64,000 nucleotides of DNA from Gammaproteobacteria bacterium 45_16_T64 (GTDB lineage Bacteria > Pseudomonadota > Gammaproteobacteria > Pseudomonadales > Ketobacteraceae), in NCBI GenBank assembly GCA_002162955.1, contig MABD01000009.1, positions 62,001 to 126,000 on the forward strand, read 5' to 3'. The position numbers and the translations under genes are program-made. The notes under the pieces were generated by a model that did no database searches, was not told where the DNA came from, and was given only the letters and a program-made list of their open reading frames with translations. This document shows positions 8,608 to 17,798 of the stretch, piece after piece (the first letter of the stretch is position 1; each line of letters opens with the position of its first letter).

Positions 8608-9555
8608 TTACAAAACCTCACTTCCTTCCGCCTTCCCTTGTCTTATGAACCATAATAGCAATGTAAGACATACCCCCATACCCAACCCAACTAAACCGCC
8701 AAATATTACAACAAGAGTTCGTTTTGGCTTAAATTTCTTAGCCGGTATCATTGCTGGACTCAGTGTCTTGAAGACATACTCATCGCTTATTTCTGCCAAC
8801 ATCAAAGTTTTGGTTTGCTCTTCAATCAATTGATAAAACACAGCCTGCATCTCAGCCACATTTGTTTTATCTATTTGCTCTTTTAAATAGCGAATTCGTG
8901 ATTGCGCATCTTTGCGATCCTGAGACTGAATATATCGATTAATAGACACCACCAATTTATCAACCCACTCTCTCGCTATTGTGGGCGAGTAATGCTCTAC
9001 GGACATTGATATCAATCCAGTATTTTTATTCTGACTGACACTAACCCTCCCGTTTAGCTTATTAAACAAGTCCCAACTACTTGGCCCCCCAGCGACCCAT
9101 TTGTTCGATTCAACATCATATAACTCTTCATTTATGAGCAAGGTATTAGTTTTACTATCCCACCCTTTGACCGCATACACTTCTTTCTCTAGTTGATTAC
9201 TCCGAATAAACTCTTCCAAGAAACCCCACGTCTTTAGCAACTCTATTGCAATTGTCGTTTTGTCACTACCTCCAGAGCTAAGCCCTACTCCGGCTAATGA
9301 AGCTAGACCACCAAACTGGCCTGCTAGCTTAGCAAGCGACGAATTATCTGAAGCTGATGCGGGGGAAAGCAATGCCGTTGATCTATATTCATCAGGCACA
9401 GACATCGCATAAAAGATAAAAGCTATTGTGAAAATAGAGGTCAGACCGATTATCAACCACCCGCCTCCAAGAATCACCGCCCACAATTCTCGTAAACTAA
9501 TATCACCTTTCTGCAGCATATCATCATCATGCGACACAGTAATTTCCTGTTGCAT
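8608..9555 (-). CDS. wzz: Wzz-type polysaccharide chain-length regulator
   Basis: A 315-residue inner-membrane polysaccharide co-polymerase that sets glycan chain length. It has an N-terminal cytoplasmic stretch, a first membrane segment around residues 32-54, a large periplasmic domain with helical coiled regions, a proline-containing motif (SPAMIPAKKFKPKR) just before the second membrane segment near 280-303, and a short cytoplasmic tail. No C-terminal tyrosine-kinase domain is attached, so it is PCP1-like rather than Wzc-like. It sits between cysC and the nonulosonate genes. In Pseudomonas a wzz gene lies next to ihfB at the O-antigen locus, which supports an O-antigen or capsule role here. 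Confidence 0.9.
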   Translation of the reverse strand: MQQEITVSHDDDMLQKGDISLRELWAVILGGGWLIIGLTSIFTIAFIFYAMSVPDEYRSTALLSPASASDNSSLAKLAGQFGGLASLAGVGLSSGGSDKTTIAIELLKTWGFLEEFIRSNQLEKEVYAVKGWDSKTNTLLINEELYDVESNKWVAGGPSSWDLFNKLNGRVSVSQNKNTGLISMSVEHYSPTIAREWVDKLVVSINRYIQSQDRKDAQSRIRYLKEQIDKTNVAEMQAVFYQLIEEQTKTLMLAEISDEYVFKTLSPAMIPAKKFKPKRTLVVIFGGLVGLGMGVCLTLLLWFIRQGKAEGSEVL

Positions 9556-9648
9556 TTTTTAGCTCCGGTAAATTCACCTACGGATAACCTGTAAAGTTAT
9601 TAGATATATTAGCGCCCATATTTCATATAACCCCATAGGTTTCCAGGA

Positions 9649-10254
9649 TCAATTGATAAGCCCCTGCCCCCTTAGGTAGGCCAAGATTATTTGGACATTA
9701 TCCTCAACTGAGTTAAGTGCATTATCAATTACAATATCTGGAGAAACTGGCTCCTCATATGGTGAATCTATGCCAGTGAAATTCTTAATTTCACCCAACC
9801 TCGCCTTTTTGTACAACCCTTTCGAATCTCTTTTTTCACAAATGTCCAATGACGCTTTGACATAAACCTCAACAAACTCTCCCTCTTCAAGCAACCTCTT
9901 AGCTAACTCCCTCTCTGCTCTAAAAGGCGATATGAATGCCGCTATGATAATCATACCTGAATCAACAAATAGCTTACTGACTTCGGCAATACGGCGAATA
10001 TTCTCAACCCTATCACCATTACTAAAGCCCAGGTCGCCATTCAAATGCTGACGAACATTATCACCATCCAAAATATACGAATGATGCCCCCCCCTATACA
10101 TTTCGCATTCCAATTCGTTTGCAATAGTAGATTTTCCAGCACCGCTTAGACCAGTCAACCACAATAAAAAAGGGCGCTGATTCTTCAACTCGGCTCGCTG
10201 GGCCTTACTAATTCGCTGCTCATGCCAGGTTAGATTATTTTCAACCAAGGTCAT
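9649..10254 (-). CDS. cysC: adenylylsulfate (APS) kinase
   Basis: A 201-residue kinase converting APS to PAPS. The P-loop GLSGAGKS is at residues 35-42, followed by LDGDNVRQHLNGDLGFS and the family's FISPFRAERE stretch; the C-terminal KNFTGIDSPYE region is the expected APS-binding segment. Length equals free-standing CysC proteins. The start has GAGG about 8 bases upstream. It is not accompanied by cysD/cysN but lies inside a polysaccharide export locus between wzz and the SLBB exporter, so PAPS may serve a sulfotransferase acting on the glycan; no sulfotransferase is visible in the window. Confidence 0.93.
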   Translation of the reverse strand: MTLVENNLTWHEQRISKAQRAELKNQRPFLLWLTGLSGAGKSTIANELECEMYRGGHHSYILDGDNVRQHLNGDLGFSNGDRVENIRRIAEVSKLFVDSGMIIIAAFISPFRAERELAKRLLEEGEFVEVYVKASLDICEKRDSKGLYKKARLGEIKNFTGIDSPYEEPVSPDIVIDNALNSVEDNVQIILAYLRGQGLIN

Positions 10255-10314
10255 TTTTTACCTCTTGCAATTAATATCAAGTATCTAGTCGTATTGTAAT
10301 GGTTTGTTAACCAA

Positions 10315-13230
10315 TCAAAACACACCAACGGTATTCAAAGCTGCGACGGTAGTCGCCAACTGAAACAATATCTGACTCACACCAGACCAATAGACCATAG
10401 GGCTAACAGAATAAACATCGTAGGGTACAATAACTGTATCTCCAGGACCAACCTCCGTATTATTCTTAATGAACCAGCCATTATCAACCGCAGCAACCTG
10501 ACCATTGGCCCTTATGATATAAATACGGCTTTCGTCCGCCCTAGATGAATAACCCCCGCTGATTTCTATATAATCAAAGACGTCGCTACTCCTATTATAT
10601 AAGTGAGAGGTCGGAAACTGAATTTCACCAAGCACCGAGACCTCAGGGTTTTTCGGTGGAATTATGAGTTGGTCTTTATTTTTCAGTTCAATATTAAAGG
10701 CCCTAAGCGTATTATTACTTTCCGCTAATATTCTGGGTAAATCGATAACCAACCGTCCCATTGCCTCAGCGTCAGATAATTGCGACAACAAGGTTCCGCC
10801 GACCGCAGCGCTTTCTTTTGGGCCAGTTATATCCTGCGCAGCTTCAAGCTTCAATTCAGCTACATCACGCTCCAGTTGCTTCTTGAAGCGCTGCAATTGC
10901 TCCTGCTCTCGCTTTTTTAGACTGTCTCTCAAAAATACTGCTGCATAAGGTTCAGCATAATCCGTAAGTCCCCCTGCTCGAGATACCAAATCAGAAACCG
11001 TATCCCCTTTGTAAATAGGATACACGCCAGGAAAATTCACCTCCCCTTTAATAGAAACCGTTTCTTTCTCGTTCCAATTTGGAATTCGCTTGATATACAG
11101 CTGATCTCTCGACCCAAGAATTGTACTCATGCCATTCTGTTGGGCAGTAAGGTCCAATGTCAATCGTTGAAACACCTGGTATTGTTTATCATCAGTATCT
11201 AGCCGGGTTATTTCAGCCCCTAGACCAAATGCCTGCTCTTTAAAACCACCTGCAAGGCCTATTAAATCACCTACCGTCATCCCTGCTGAAAGGGGGTACG
11301 TACCAGGAGACCGAACATAGCCAGAAACGTTTACAACCTTTAGCTCATCCTCCTTATCTGCCTGAAACTGTAATTGAGCAATCACTGGCTCCATCAACTC
11401 AGCCCTACTTTGCTCGATACTAAAGACAATAAGCTCATCTTTAGCCGAAACCATCTTCGCCAGAGAATCCCCCGTTAGAGAAATCAACTCAACATTAATT
11501 TTCCCTGTGACTGGCAGGTGATGAACAAAAATCGCTTTATCGAGGTCAGTTCCTGGCATAAATGATCGCGCAGCCTGTAATAATCCACCCACAGTCATTC
11601 CCATATGAATAGGATATTTACCTGGAAGGTTTACGTTACCAGAAATAGTTGCAGTGCTAGCATACCGATCCGACCTCGCCTGAAACTCAATCTGATTATT
11701 TATATTTTCGAGGATATCTATACGCTGAATACCAACATCAAACACCCACAACAGGTCTTGCGGGTCTAACAAAATATCAGCAACAGATCCTGGTGCATTT
11801 ATGACTGCCCCGACGCTCACTTTGAGAATTTCAATTTCGTGATTTGGTTGCTTTTCACGCCTGATTAGCGCGTAAGTAAGATCAGCATTAGGCAGCAAGC
11901 TATGCATCGAAGGTAGCAAATCTGACACTCTAGCTCCCTTCTTCCAAGCAAAGGTGCCTGGACGTTTTACATGCCCCTTTAGCACAATAACATTCTCCAA
12001 CGTATCAAGAACTGACGACACGTGAATAACATCAGCATCTCTTACGGTACGGCTTTTTCCTGAGAATTGAGTGAGATCCACATCAACAATAGTACGTATA
12101 CCCTGCTCATTGATACGGTTAATGCTAGATGCCTTCAGATATGCAGTCGGCAACAAACCACCCGCTAATTTCACTAAGTCTTCCACTGTCGATTTAGTAA
12201 CCTGATCTGCCCTCGCATTTAGCTCATATATAGCAGGTCGCTTTACCTCGCCACCAATACCAACAGTTTGTCCAATTGGCGGGATAAATATCACATCACC
12301 CGGTTGTAATCGCTGATCCTTGCTCGTATCGCCTTTTAGCAATAGATCATAAAGATCAAACTTACCTACCAACTTTCCTTTACGCTTTAACTGGATATTC
12401 CTCAAAGACCCTACTTTATTTATGCCGCCACTTGAAAGCAGCGCATTAGTAATGGTAGATAGCGCACTGATCGTATATGAACCGGGCCGAAACGCTTCTC
12501 CTAATACAAATACTCGTATCGAGCGCAACGCTCCCATCGTAACCGTTGCTCTTACCCCGATCATTTGTTGTGACACTGAATTCTTTACATGCGCCTTCAA
12601 CTCGCTAAACATCATTCCTGATACGTTCATTGGTCCCAGTTGAGGAAATGCAATCACGCCTTCTCGATTGACGCTCAATTCATGGGTTGCGTTATCCTTC
12701 CCATACAGCTGTACAACCACTGTATCCCCTGGACCGACCACATAATCGGACGAAACAGGTATATCAGTTGCCGGGGCAAACGTTGTAGGTGTACCGGCGA
12801 ATAGATCATAACCATAGCGCTTAAGAGGTTCTTTTTTAAAATTGTCGCTGCCTCCCTCTCTATCCAAGGCATCCTTTTCTTCCACTCCCCCCTCTCCTCC
12901 CAACGCAGGGAGCCGGTTAATATTAGAACTGACACCCATACTGGGCTTATTCGCCGTTTCGTCGTATATTTCTCTAGGTTCAATGGTATCTCTGATTTCC
13001 ACAGGGCGCGAAGTGGCACTCTCAATGCCCGCGTTCCAACTCACACCCAACTGTTTAGCCAACCGCTTTTGCTCAGACACAGGCATACTTTTAAAGGCCG
13101 CTACCTGTTGAGGCGTTGGAGAAATAACGCTGCCTATCGAAGAGTGAGAAACCGAAAACATCAGAAACAGCATTGCTAACTTTCTGCGAGCATTACCATC
13201 CAACAAGAAATTTAAAAAATAGGTCATCAT
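10315..13230 (-). CDS. SLBB-domain polysaccharide export protein (Wza-like, large)
   Basis: A 971-residue outer-membrane or periplasmic exporter. After a hydrophobic N-terminus (about residues 18-35, probably a signal peptide) there is a low-complexity linker, then a Poly_export domain (YVVGPGDTVVVQLYGK, near residue 165), followed by several SLBB repeats recognised by repeated V..PG.Y....TV.DL...AGG patterns at roughly 325, 415, 530, 640, 735 and 860. E. coli Wza is about 380 residues, so this is an expanded version with many more SLBB modules. A C-terminal hydrophobic stretch (about 945-965) may be the membrane-crossing helix. It heads the minus-strand polysaccharide block. Confidence 0.9.
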   Translation of the reverse strand: MMTYFLNFLLDGNARRKLAMLFLMFSVSHSSIGSVISPTPQQVAAFKSMPVSEQKRLAKQLGVSWNAGIESATSRPVEIRDTIEPREIYDETANKPSMGVSSNINRLPALGGEGGVEEKDALDREGGSDNFKKEPLKRYGYDLFAGTPTTFAPATDIPVSSDYVVGPGDTVVVQLYGKDNATHELSVNREGVIAFPQLGPMNVSGMMFSELKAHVKNSVSQQMIGVRATVTMGALRSIRVFVLGEAFRPGSYTISALSTITNALLSSGGINKVGSLRNIQLKRKGKLVGKFDLYDLLLKGDTSKDQRLQPGDVIFIPPIGQTVGIGGEVKRPAIYELNARADQVTKSTVEDLVKLAGGLLPTAYLKASSINRINEQGIRTIVDVDLTQFSGKSRTVRDADVIHVSSVLDTLENVIVLKGHVKRPGTFAWKKGARVSDLLPSMHSLLPNADLTYALIRREKQPNHEIEILKVSVGAVINAPGSVADILLDPQDLLWVFDVGIQRIDILENINNQIEFQARSDRYASTATISGNVNLPGKYPIHMGMTVGGLLQAARSFMPGTDLDKAIFVHHLPVTGKINVELISLTGDSLAKMVSAKDELIVFSIEQSRAELMEPVIAQLQFQADKEDELKVVNVSGYVRSPGTYPLSAGMTVGDLIGLAGGFKEQAFGLGAEITRLDTDDKQYQVFQRLTLDLTAQQNGMSTILGSRDQLYIKRIPNWNEKETVSIKGEVNFPGVYPIYKGDTVSDLVSRAGGLTDYAEPYAAVFLRDSLKKREQEQLQRFKKQLERDVAELKLEAAQDITGPKESAAVGGTLLSQLSDAEAMGRLVIDLPRILAESNNTLRAFNIELKNKDQLIIPPKNPEVSVLGEIQFPTSHLYNRSSDVFDYIEISGGYSSRADESRIYIIRANGQVAAVDNGWFIKNNTEVGPGDTVIVPYDVYSVSPMVYWSGVSQILFQLATTVAALNTVGVF

Positions 13231-13609
13231 ATAAGGTTTTTAGCTTGGTCCATTTATGAGAATACAAGGAAATCCGTGTAGAAGTCGCGACAAACCACTC
13301 CATTTACACCGGATACACGTGACAAATGTAATTATCATAGGAATTAACGAGATAGTTTAGCTTGAATAGCAATCAACCACCCAAGACCATCACTTTTTAC
13401 AAGGAAGTATCGACCCGATTACCTATTCACGCAAGTTTTTTATCGACAATTCAGATAGATACAACAACGCAGGGAGTTTCTTAAACTAACTAGATGAACA
13501 AATATACATCCTTGACTGAGGCACAAAACACACGCACCTACAGGCCATCTAAACTCTACAGTGTAAGAACGAAACAGGGAACCAGTCCTATTTCGTTCTT
13601 ACACTCTGA
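13231..13609. other. gene-free stretch upstream of the polysaccharide export gene
   Basis: This 379-base AT-rich gap lies between the SLBB exporter start and the end of the mlaC-family gene, both on the minus strand. It must hold the promoter of the polysaccharide block, but no convincing -35/-10 pair and no ops/JUMPstart element (GGCGGTAG) was found. The only strong structure is the inverted repeat at 13560-13605. The small open frame at 13494-13835 is antisense to mlaC and not credible. Confidence 0.6.
13560..13605. repeat. 15-bp perfect inverted repeat downstream of mlaC-like gene
   Basis: The arms AGTGTAAGAACGAAA (13560-13574) and its exact complement (13591-13605) flank a 16-base spacer that can itself pair partly (GGGA with TCCT). 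It begins 5 bases past the stop at 13610. No T-run follows on the minus strand, so it is either a factor-dependent transcript end or a protein-binding site for the polysaccharide promoter region. Confidence 0.7.
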
Positions 13610-14302
13610 TTACTCTTTCTCTTTGATTACTGCTACTACTGTCTCATTCTTACCCTCAGCAACCTCTTCCTTCTCTTTAGGCTTAACCTCTAGCTGCTCA
13701 ATAAGCTTCTCAATTCCATTTTTCTTTATTTCATCTGCACTAGCAGACTTAAAACTCTGCAATACGCTAATCCCTTCCACGATAACGTCATACACTTGCC
13801 AGTTTTTGACCTTCTTATTCATGTATAATTTATAATCAATAGCATAACTGCTTGCACCGCCGATTTGATTCACAATGCTTTTTACGACCGCACGGTTTCC
13901 TTTCTTGTTCTTTCGCTCGCCCGTGATTTTCAACGAGTACTTTTTTGTCGGGTCATATTGAGACACCATCGCCAAACTCACTCGGTTTTTAAATGCCTCA
14001 GAATAACGCTGCTGCTGATCCTCAGTAATCTTTTTCCAGTTCTTACCTAACACTTGTTTTGCCATCTTTTGGAAAGCAACGTAGGGACCTAACACCTCCT
14101 CACCCAGGACTAATAGATGTTCCCGATTTTCCTCGATGAGCTTCTGATCATCCTGAAGCTTTGTGTTCATCTCAACAAATAATGCCGCCACCAAGTCGCT
14201 AGGTACGTCATGTTCCCCCGCATTCACAGAGATACTCGAACAGACCCATAAGATCGCAACGACCATCTGTGCACAGTGTTTTACCAAACTATCAATTTTC
14301 AT
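13610..14302 (-). CDS. MlaC/Ttg2D-family periplasmic lipid-binding protein
   Basis: A 230-residue periplasmic protein. I place the start at the ATG 14300-14302, which has GGGAG about 7 bases upstream and begins a signal peptide (about residues 1-29); longer frames lack both. The mature part has family stretches such as FKNRVSLAMVSQYD and WQVYDVIVEGISVLQSF. MlaC carries phospholipids between the outer membrane and the MlaFEDB importer, but none of those genes is here. The C-terminus carries an unusual Lys/Glu-rich tail of about 30 residues. It may be a paralogue with a separate job. Confidence 0.85.
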   Translation of the reverse strand: MKIDSLVKHCAQMVVAILWVCSSISVNAGEHDVPSDLVAALFVEMNTKLQDDQKLIEENREHLLVLGEEVLGPYVAFQKMAKQVLGKNWKKITEDQQQRYSEAFKNRVSLAMVSQYDPTKKYSLKITGERKNKKGNRAVVKSIVNQIGGASSYAIDYKLYMNKKVKNWQVYDVIVEGISVLQSFKSASADEIKKNGIEKLIEQLEVKPKEKEEVAEGKNETVVAVIKEKE

Positions 14303-14407
14303 ACTTAACTCCCTATTTTCCTGGTGACGCATTGTACACAACACAACCAAATGTTTCGAATATCTAAAGTGAAACGGTATTATTCCCATATGGTTCGATA
14401 ATAGCAA

Positions 14408-14429
14408 AGCCCCGCAATACGACGGGGCT
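14408..14429 (-). terminator. intrinsic terminator after comEA
   Basis: AGCCCCG and CGGGGCT form a 7-bp GC-rich stem with an 8-base loop just beyond the comEA stop; on the minus strand it is followed by TTTGCTATT, a short T-rich tail. Confidence 0.6.
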
Positions 14430-14450
14430 AGGCCTATAAACCACTAACGA

Positions 14451-14750
14451 CTACTCAAATACGATTACATGCTCATTTTTGGCCACAGTTCCTGCTCCAA
14501 TTCCCTTCACATCAGTAAGTTCATTAAGAGTCTTAAACTCGCCATACTGCTCTCGGTAAGCCACTATAGCTTGCGCTTTTTTAAGGCCAACTCCGCTCAA
14601 TACCTTGGAAATTGATTGCGCATCCGCAGTATTGATATTCATTAAACGCTGAGTATCAGGCTTACCCTCTTCAGCCACTCCTGCTCCCGAGTGGAACATT
14701 AGGCCCAAAAGCATTACAAAAGACGCTGCTACTATCCTTATATTTTTCAT
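14451..14750 (-). CDS. ComEA-like helix-hairpin-helix DNA-binding protein
   Basis: A 99-residue secreted protein. The chosen ATG (14748-14750) has GGAG 7 bases upstream and starts a signal peptide (MKNIRIVAAS to about residue 26). The mature part is a tandem helix-hairpin-helix domain (INTADAQSISKVLSGVG and VKGIGAGTVAKN). ComEA binds incoming double-stranded DNA in the periplasm during natural transformation. The single-domain form is the usual gammaproteobacterial type. In Pseudomonas a comEA-like gene also lies near wzz/O-antigen genes. Confidence 0.9.
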   Translation of the reverse strand: MKNIRIVAASFVMLLGLMFHSGAGVAEEGKPDTQRLMNINTADAQSISKVLSGVGLKKAQAIVAYREQYGEFKTLNELTDVKGIGAGTVAKNEHVIVFE

Positions 14751-14863
14751 GTCGATCTCCATTCTGATTTGTCTTAAGTTGTTGAATTATGTGCACATGC
14801 ACATGAACAGAGACTGAATAAACATAAATGATATAGGGATTTTAGAAAATCTTACTGACGTTT

Positions 14864-15592
14864 CTACGCCAACGATGCCAAAATACTATCTAGCGCCTGC
14901 TGAGGATGCTCAGCCTGAGTAATAGGACGACCGATCACCATATAATCAACACCCGCCGCTTGTGCTTGTGGTGGCGTCATCACTCGTCGTTGATCTCCCG
15001 CATCGCAGCCCTCAGGGCGAATACCAGGTGTAACAAGAGAAAAGCCGGCACCCAATTGTGATTTTAGCATTTCTGACTCCTGAGCCGAGCAAACTACGCC
15101 ATGCAAACCACTGTCCTTGGCTAGTTTTGCAAGATGGGCCACTTGTTGTTCGGGAGACCGTGAAATACCAATCCCTTGCAGGTCACCTGCATCCATACTG
15201 GTTAGAACAGTCACGGCAATCAATAAGGCACCGGAGCCAGATTGCTCTACCGCCGTCTTAGCGGCCTCCATCATTCTCGCACCACCAGAAGCATGCACAT
15301 TCATCATCCAAACCCCCATATCAGCAGCCACACTACAGGCTTTCGCAACGGTATTCGGAATGTCGTGATATTTGAGATCCAAGAACACGTCAAACTTACG
15401 TTCATGCAACGCATATAACACTGCCGGACCTTCACGAGTAAATAACTCTTTCCCCACCTTCACTCGGCATGTACTCGGATCTAACTGATCAACCAGTTCT
15501 AGCGCATTGGAAAGATAGGGATAATCCAATGCGACAACAATAGGAGAACTAACGGTGGCGTTATTAGTAGAAGACGTCATTATTTTCATCAC
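14864..15592 (-). CDS. pyrF: orotidine 5'-phosphate decarboxylase
   Basis: A 242-residue TIM-barrel enzyme for the last step of UMP synthesis. The start of the barrel (IVVALDYP), the catalytic [11 protein letters not shown] (Asp-x-Lys-xx-Asp) and the phosphate-binding VTPGIRP and VIGRPIT stretches are all intact. Several clustered ATG codons (15592, 15589, 15580) could be the start; none has a strong ribosome site. It follows lapB by 39 bases on the same strand, the usual lapA-lapB-pyrF order. Confidence 0.95.
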   Translation of the reverse strand: MMKIMTSSTNNATVSSPIVVALDYPYLSNALELVDQLDPSTCRVKVGKELFTREGPAVLYALHERKFDVFLDLKYHDIPNTVAKACSVAADMGVWMMNVHASGGARMMEAAKTAVEQSGSGALLIAVTVLTSMDAGDLQGIGISRSPEQQVAHLAKLAKDSGLHGVVCSAQESEMLKSQLGAGFSLVTPGIRPEGCDAGDQRRVMTPPQAQAAGVDYMVIGRPITQAEHPQQALDSILASLA

Positions 15593-15631
15593 TTCTGTAA
15601 ATTGATATTGAATTTGCGCTAAGTAAGTAGA

Positions 15632-16807
15632 CTATTCGCCCTCTAGCCCATGGATCGGTTTTACCGTTCCCCATTCTTGGCAAGTAGGGCAATGCCAATG
15701 CAGCGTTTTACCATTAAAACCACATGCATTACATTGATATATGGGTTTATTGTGTATCATTTGCTGGGTAAATGCCTGCAATAATGCCAGATTATCCCGC
15801 GCCGCACCCTCTGAATGGGCCATATGAAAATCAATCAATCGGTGTAACCCACGTACCGATGGACGCTGTTTGAGATATTCAGATAACACAAATGCACCTT
15901 CTGCATCGCCTTTTAACTCCCGCAGCCTATCTGACAAAGCGATCACAATAGAAATTGCGGGGTGCTGCTCCAATAGGGTAAACAGATACTGGATATATTC
16001 CCCTCCCTGATCAAGGGCATGATAACTCTTATCAAGCAGCGGAAGCGCCTCAGGCAAAAAATCTTCATTTTGATGCCTAATTCGACGCAGAACCTTAATA
16101 GAATCTTTGTATTCCCCCGCGTCGCATTCAAGCTTTCCCTGCAATAAACTCGCTCTCACACAACCTTTATCTTTCTGTAAGGCTTTTTTTAGCTGCCTCC
16201 TAGCATCAACAAAATCACTCACTGAGATCGATTGCTCTGCAATCTCACAATGGTAATGCGCAACCCTCTCAGCTGTACCAGCAACGCCTTTGCTACTTAA
16301 CAATCCCGCGGCCTCAATAGCCTCTTCCCAAGACTTTTCCTGCTCATAAATAGACATCAAAGACTCAAGGCTGCTTGATACATAAACACTATCCTCTTCA
16401 ACCAATTCCTTGAGGATCCTCTCCGATCGATCCAGCACCCCGGCTTTAAGATAGTCTCTGGCAAGCTCATACCGAACCGTCGTTTGCTGCATTTTGGAAA
16501 TAGAAGGCCTTGCTAACAAATCCTGATGTATTCGAATAGCCCGATCAACCTCCCCTCTACGTCGGAATAAGCTGCCCATGACCAGATAAGTCTCTACTGT
16601 ATCTGGGCTGACCTCGATGGTTCGCATAAACACTTCCATCGCTTCATCTTGCTTGTCATTCAGTAATAGATTCAGCCCGAGGTAATACTCTCGAGTGACG
16701 GGGTCAGCACCCAAATATGCAGGTTTTTTCTTTCGCTCAGCCTTACCCAAAAACCAGCCAACAACAATGGCAAAAAACAGTAATGTACCGACCAAAAGAT
16801 CCATCAT
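15632..16807 (-). CDS. lapB: LapB (YciM) lipopolysaccharide assembly protein
   Basis: A 391-residue protein with one N-terminal membrane anchor (about residues 4-20), a series of TPR repeats through the middle, and a C-terminal rubredoxin-type metal knuckle (CNACG and CPTCQ). LapB works with the FtsH protease to control LpxC and so the rate of LPS synthesis. The gene starts one base after the lapA stop, so the two are coupled. Length equals that of E. coli LapB (389). Confidence 0.95.
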   Translation of the reverse strand: MMDLLVGTLLFFAIVVGWFLGKAERKKKPAYLGADPVTREYYLGLNLLLNDKQDEAMEVFMRTIEVSPDTVETYLVMGSLFRRRGEVDRAIRIHQDLLARPSISKMQQTTVRYELARDYLKAGVLDRSERILKELVEEDSVYVSSSLESLMSIYEQEKSWEEAIEAAGLLSSKGVAGTAERVAHYHCEIAEQSISVSDFVDARRQLKKALQKDKGCVRASLLQGKLECDAGEYKDSIKVLRRIRHQNEDFLPEALPLLDKSYHALDQGGEYIQYLFTLLEQHPAISIVIALSDRLRELKGDAEGAFVLSEYLKQRPSVRGLHRLIDFHMAHSEGAARDNLALLQAFTQQMIHNKPIYQCNACGFNGKTLHWHCPTCQEWGTVKPIHGLEGE

Positions 16808-16808
16808 T

Positions 16809-17117
16809 TTATAGGGCGTCTTTTAGCGACAGGGAACGCAGTTGATCCAACTGCTTCTTGAATTCGTTTGCATCCTTTCTGGCTCTACGCAACTCTAATG
16901 ATTGTACAAAGACATACGCCAAACAAAGCGTCGCTCCAAATACCAATCCAAGAAAGAAACTACCCAGAACGAGGCTGCCGACAGATACAGGGAAGAAAGT
17001 TGAAAACAAGAGATCTATGGCAACTGGTACACCATCATTACTACCCAAAAAAACAACACAAACCCAAGCAATAGCAATGATTGATAAGATAATTAATAAG
17101 AACTTAAGTTTACCCAT
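16809..17117 (-). CDS. lapA: LapA-domain inner-membrane protein
   Basis: A 102-residue protein with two membrane segments (about residues 4-24 and 40-65) followed by a coiled-coil tail rich in Lys, Arg and Gln, the standard LapA layout. A longer frame begins at 17207, but its first codons run into the ihfB terminator hairpin, and only the ATG at 17115-17117 gives the expected N-terminus (MGKLKFLLIILS). Its ribosome site is poor. It partners LapB in regulating LPS assembly. Confidence 0.85.
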   Translation of the reverse strand: MGKLKFLLIILSIIAIAWVCVVFLGSNDGVPVAIDLLFSTFFPVSVGSLVLGSFFLGLVFGATLCLAYVFVQSLELRRARKDANEFKKQLDQLRSLSLKDAL

Positions 17118-17183
17118 AATATAATATTTGGCTCTCAAGGGTGATTCCTCGCAAGCCATTCCAATTCGTTGATTTCCGAACAT

Positions 17184-17221
17184 AAAAAAAGCGACACAAT
17201 TGCGCAATCATGCCGCTTTTT
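17184..17221 (-). terminator. intrinsic terminator after ihfB
   Basis: AAAAAGCG (17186-17193) pairs with CGCTTTTT (17214-17221), and the loop contains the palindrome ATTGCGCAAT, giving a long hairpin that on the minus strand ends in a run of seven T. Confidence 0.7.
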
Positions 17222-17270
17222 GAAAGCGAAATTCAAGTGTTATTTCAAACCATTGGAACAAATAGGTTAA

Positions 17271-17573
17271 CTAATTTGCCAGCGGTGGTACCGAATGCTC
17301 ATTCACCCGTTCCCGCAATTCCTTGCCCGGCTTAAAGTGCGGGACAAATTTTCCGGTAAGATCGACAGACTGCCCAGTTTTGGGATTTCGCCCAACTCGG
17401 GGAGATCGATAATGTAAAGAAAAGCTACCAAACCCACGAATCTCTATTCTTCCACCCGTGGCTAATGTTTGAGACATTTCCTCAATCATAGTCTTTATTG
17501 CTAATTCGACGTCTTTCTGAGAAAGCTGTTGCTGCCTTATCGAAACACGTTCGATCAACTCTGATTTAGTCAA
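17271..17573 (-). CDS. ihfB: integration host factor beta subunit
   Basis: A 100-residue DNA-bending protein of the HU/IHF family that pairs with IhfA. The [10 protein letters not shown] start, the core [16 protein letters not shown] and the arm [12 protein letters not shown] with the intercalating Pro are diagnostic; beta rather than alpha is shown by the [12 protein letters not shown] region and by linkage to lapA-lapB. In Pseudomonas rpsA lies directly upstream of ihfB, but here rpsA ends at 43.6 kb, 26 kb away. Confidence 0.95.
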   Translation of the reverse strand: MTKSELIERVSIRQQQLSQKDVELAIKTMIEEMSQTLATGGRIEIRGFGSFSLHYRSPRVGRNPKTGQSVDLTGKFVPHFKPGKELRERVNEHSVPPLAN

Positions 17574-17742
17574 AACCCAACCCTCTTTTGTTCTTAACCA
17601 ATTGAGAACCTTGTATTTATTAAGATAACCTAAGTTTCAAATATAGCAAACTATCACCGGAAAAAGGTATAAATTGTCAACAATTTTCACATTTACACCG
17701 CGAAAGGCTGTCATTTGTGCCATATTAATAACCAGATTATCT

Positions 17743-17767
17743 AAAAACACCTTAAGTTGGTGTTTTT
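17743..17767. repeat. inverted repeat in the ihfB/rhomboid divergent region
   Basis: AAAAACACC and GGTGTTTTT surround the 7-base loop TTAAGTT. The hairpin lies between two divergent genes where no transcript should end, and is followed 4 bases later by TATAAT (17771-17776), so it may be an operator overlapping the plus-strand promoter. Confidence 0.5.
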
Positions 17768-17798
17768 GTTTATAATTTCTAGCACTTAGAGAACATCA

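Noticed and set aside
13231-13609. RfaH ops/JUMPstart element upstream of the polysaccharide genes
   Set aside because: I looked for GGCGGTAG on the minus strand and did not find it.
13494-13835. Plus-strand frame of 113 codons
   Set aside because: It is antisense to the mlaC-like gene and crosses the inverted repeat; no family resemblance.
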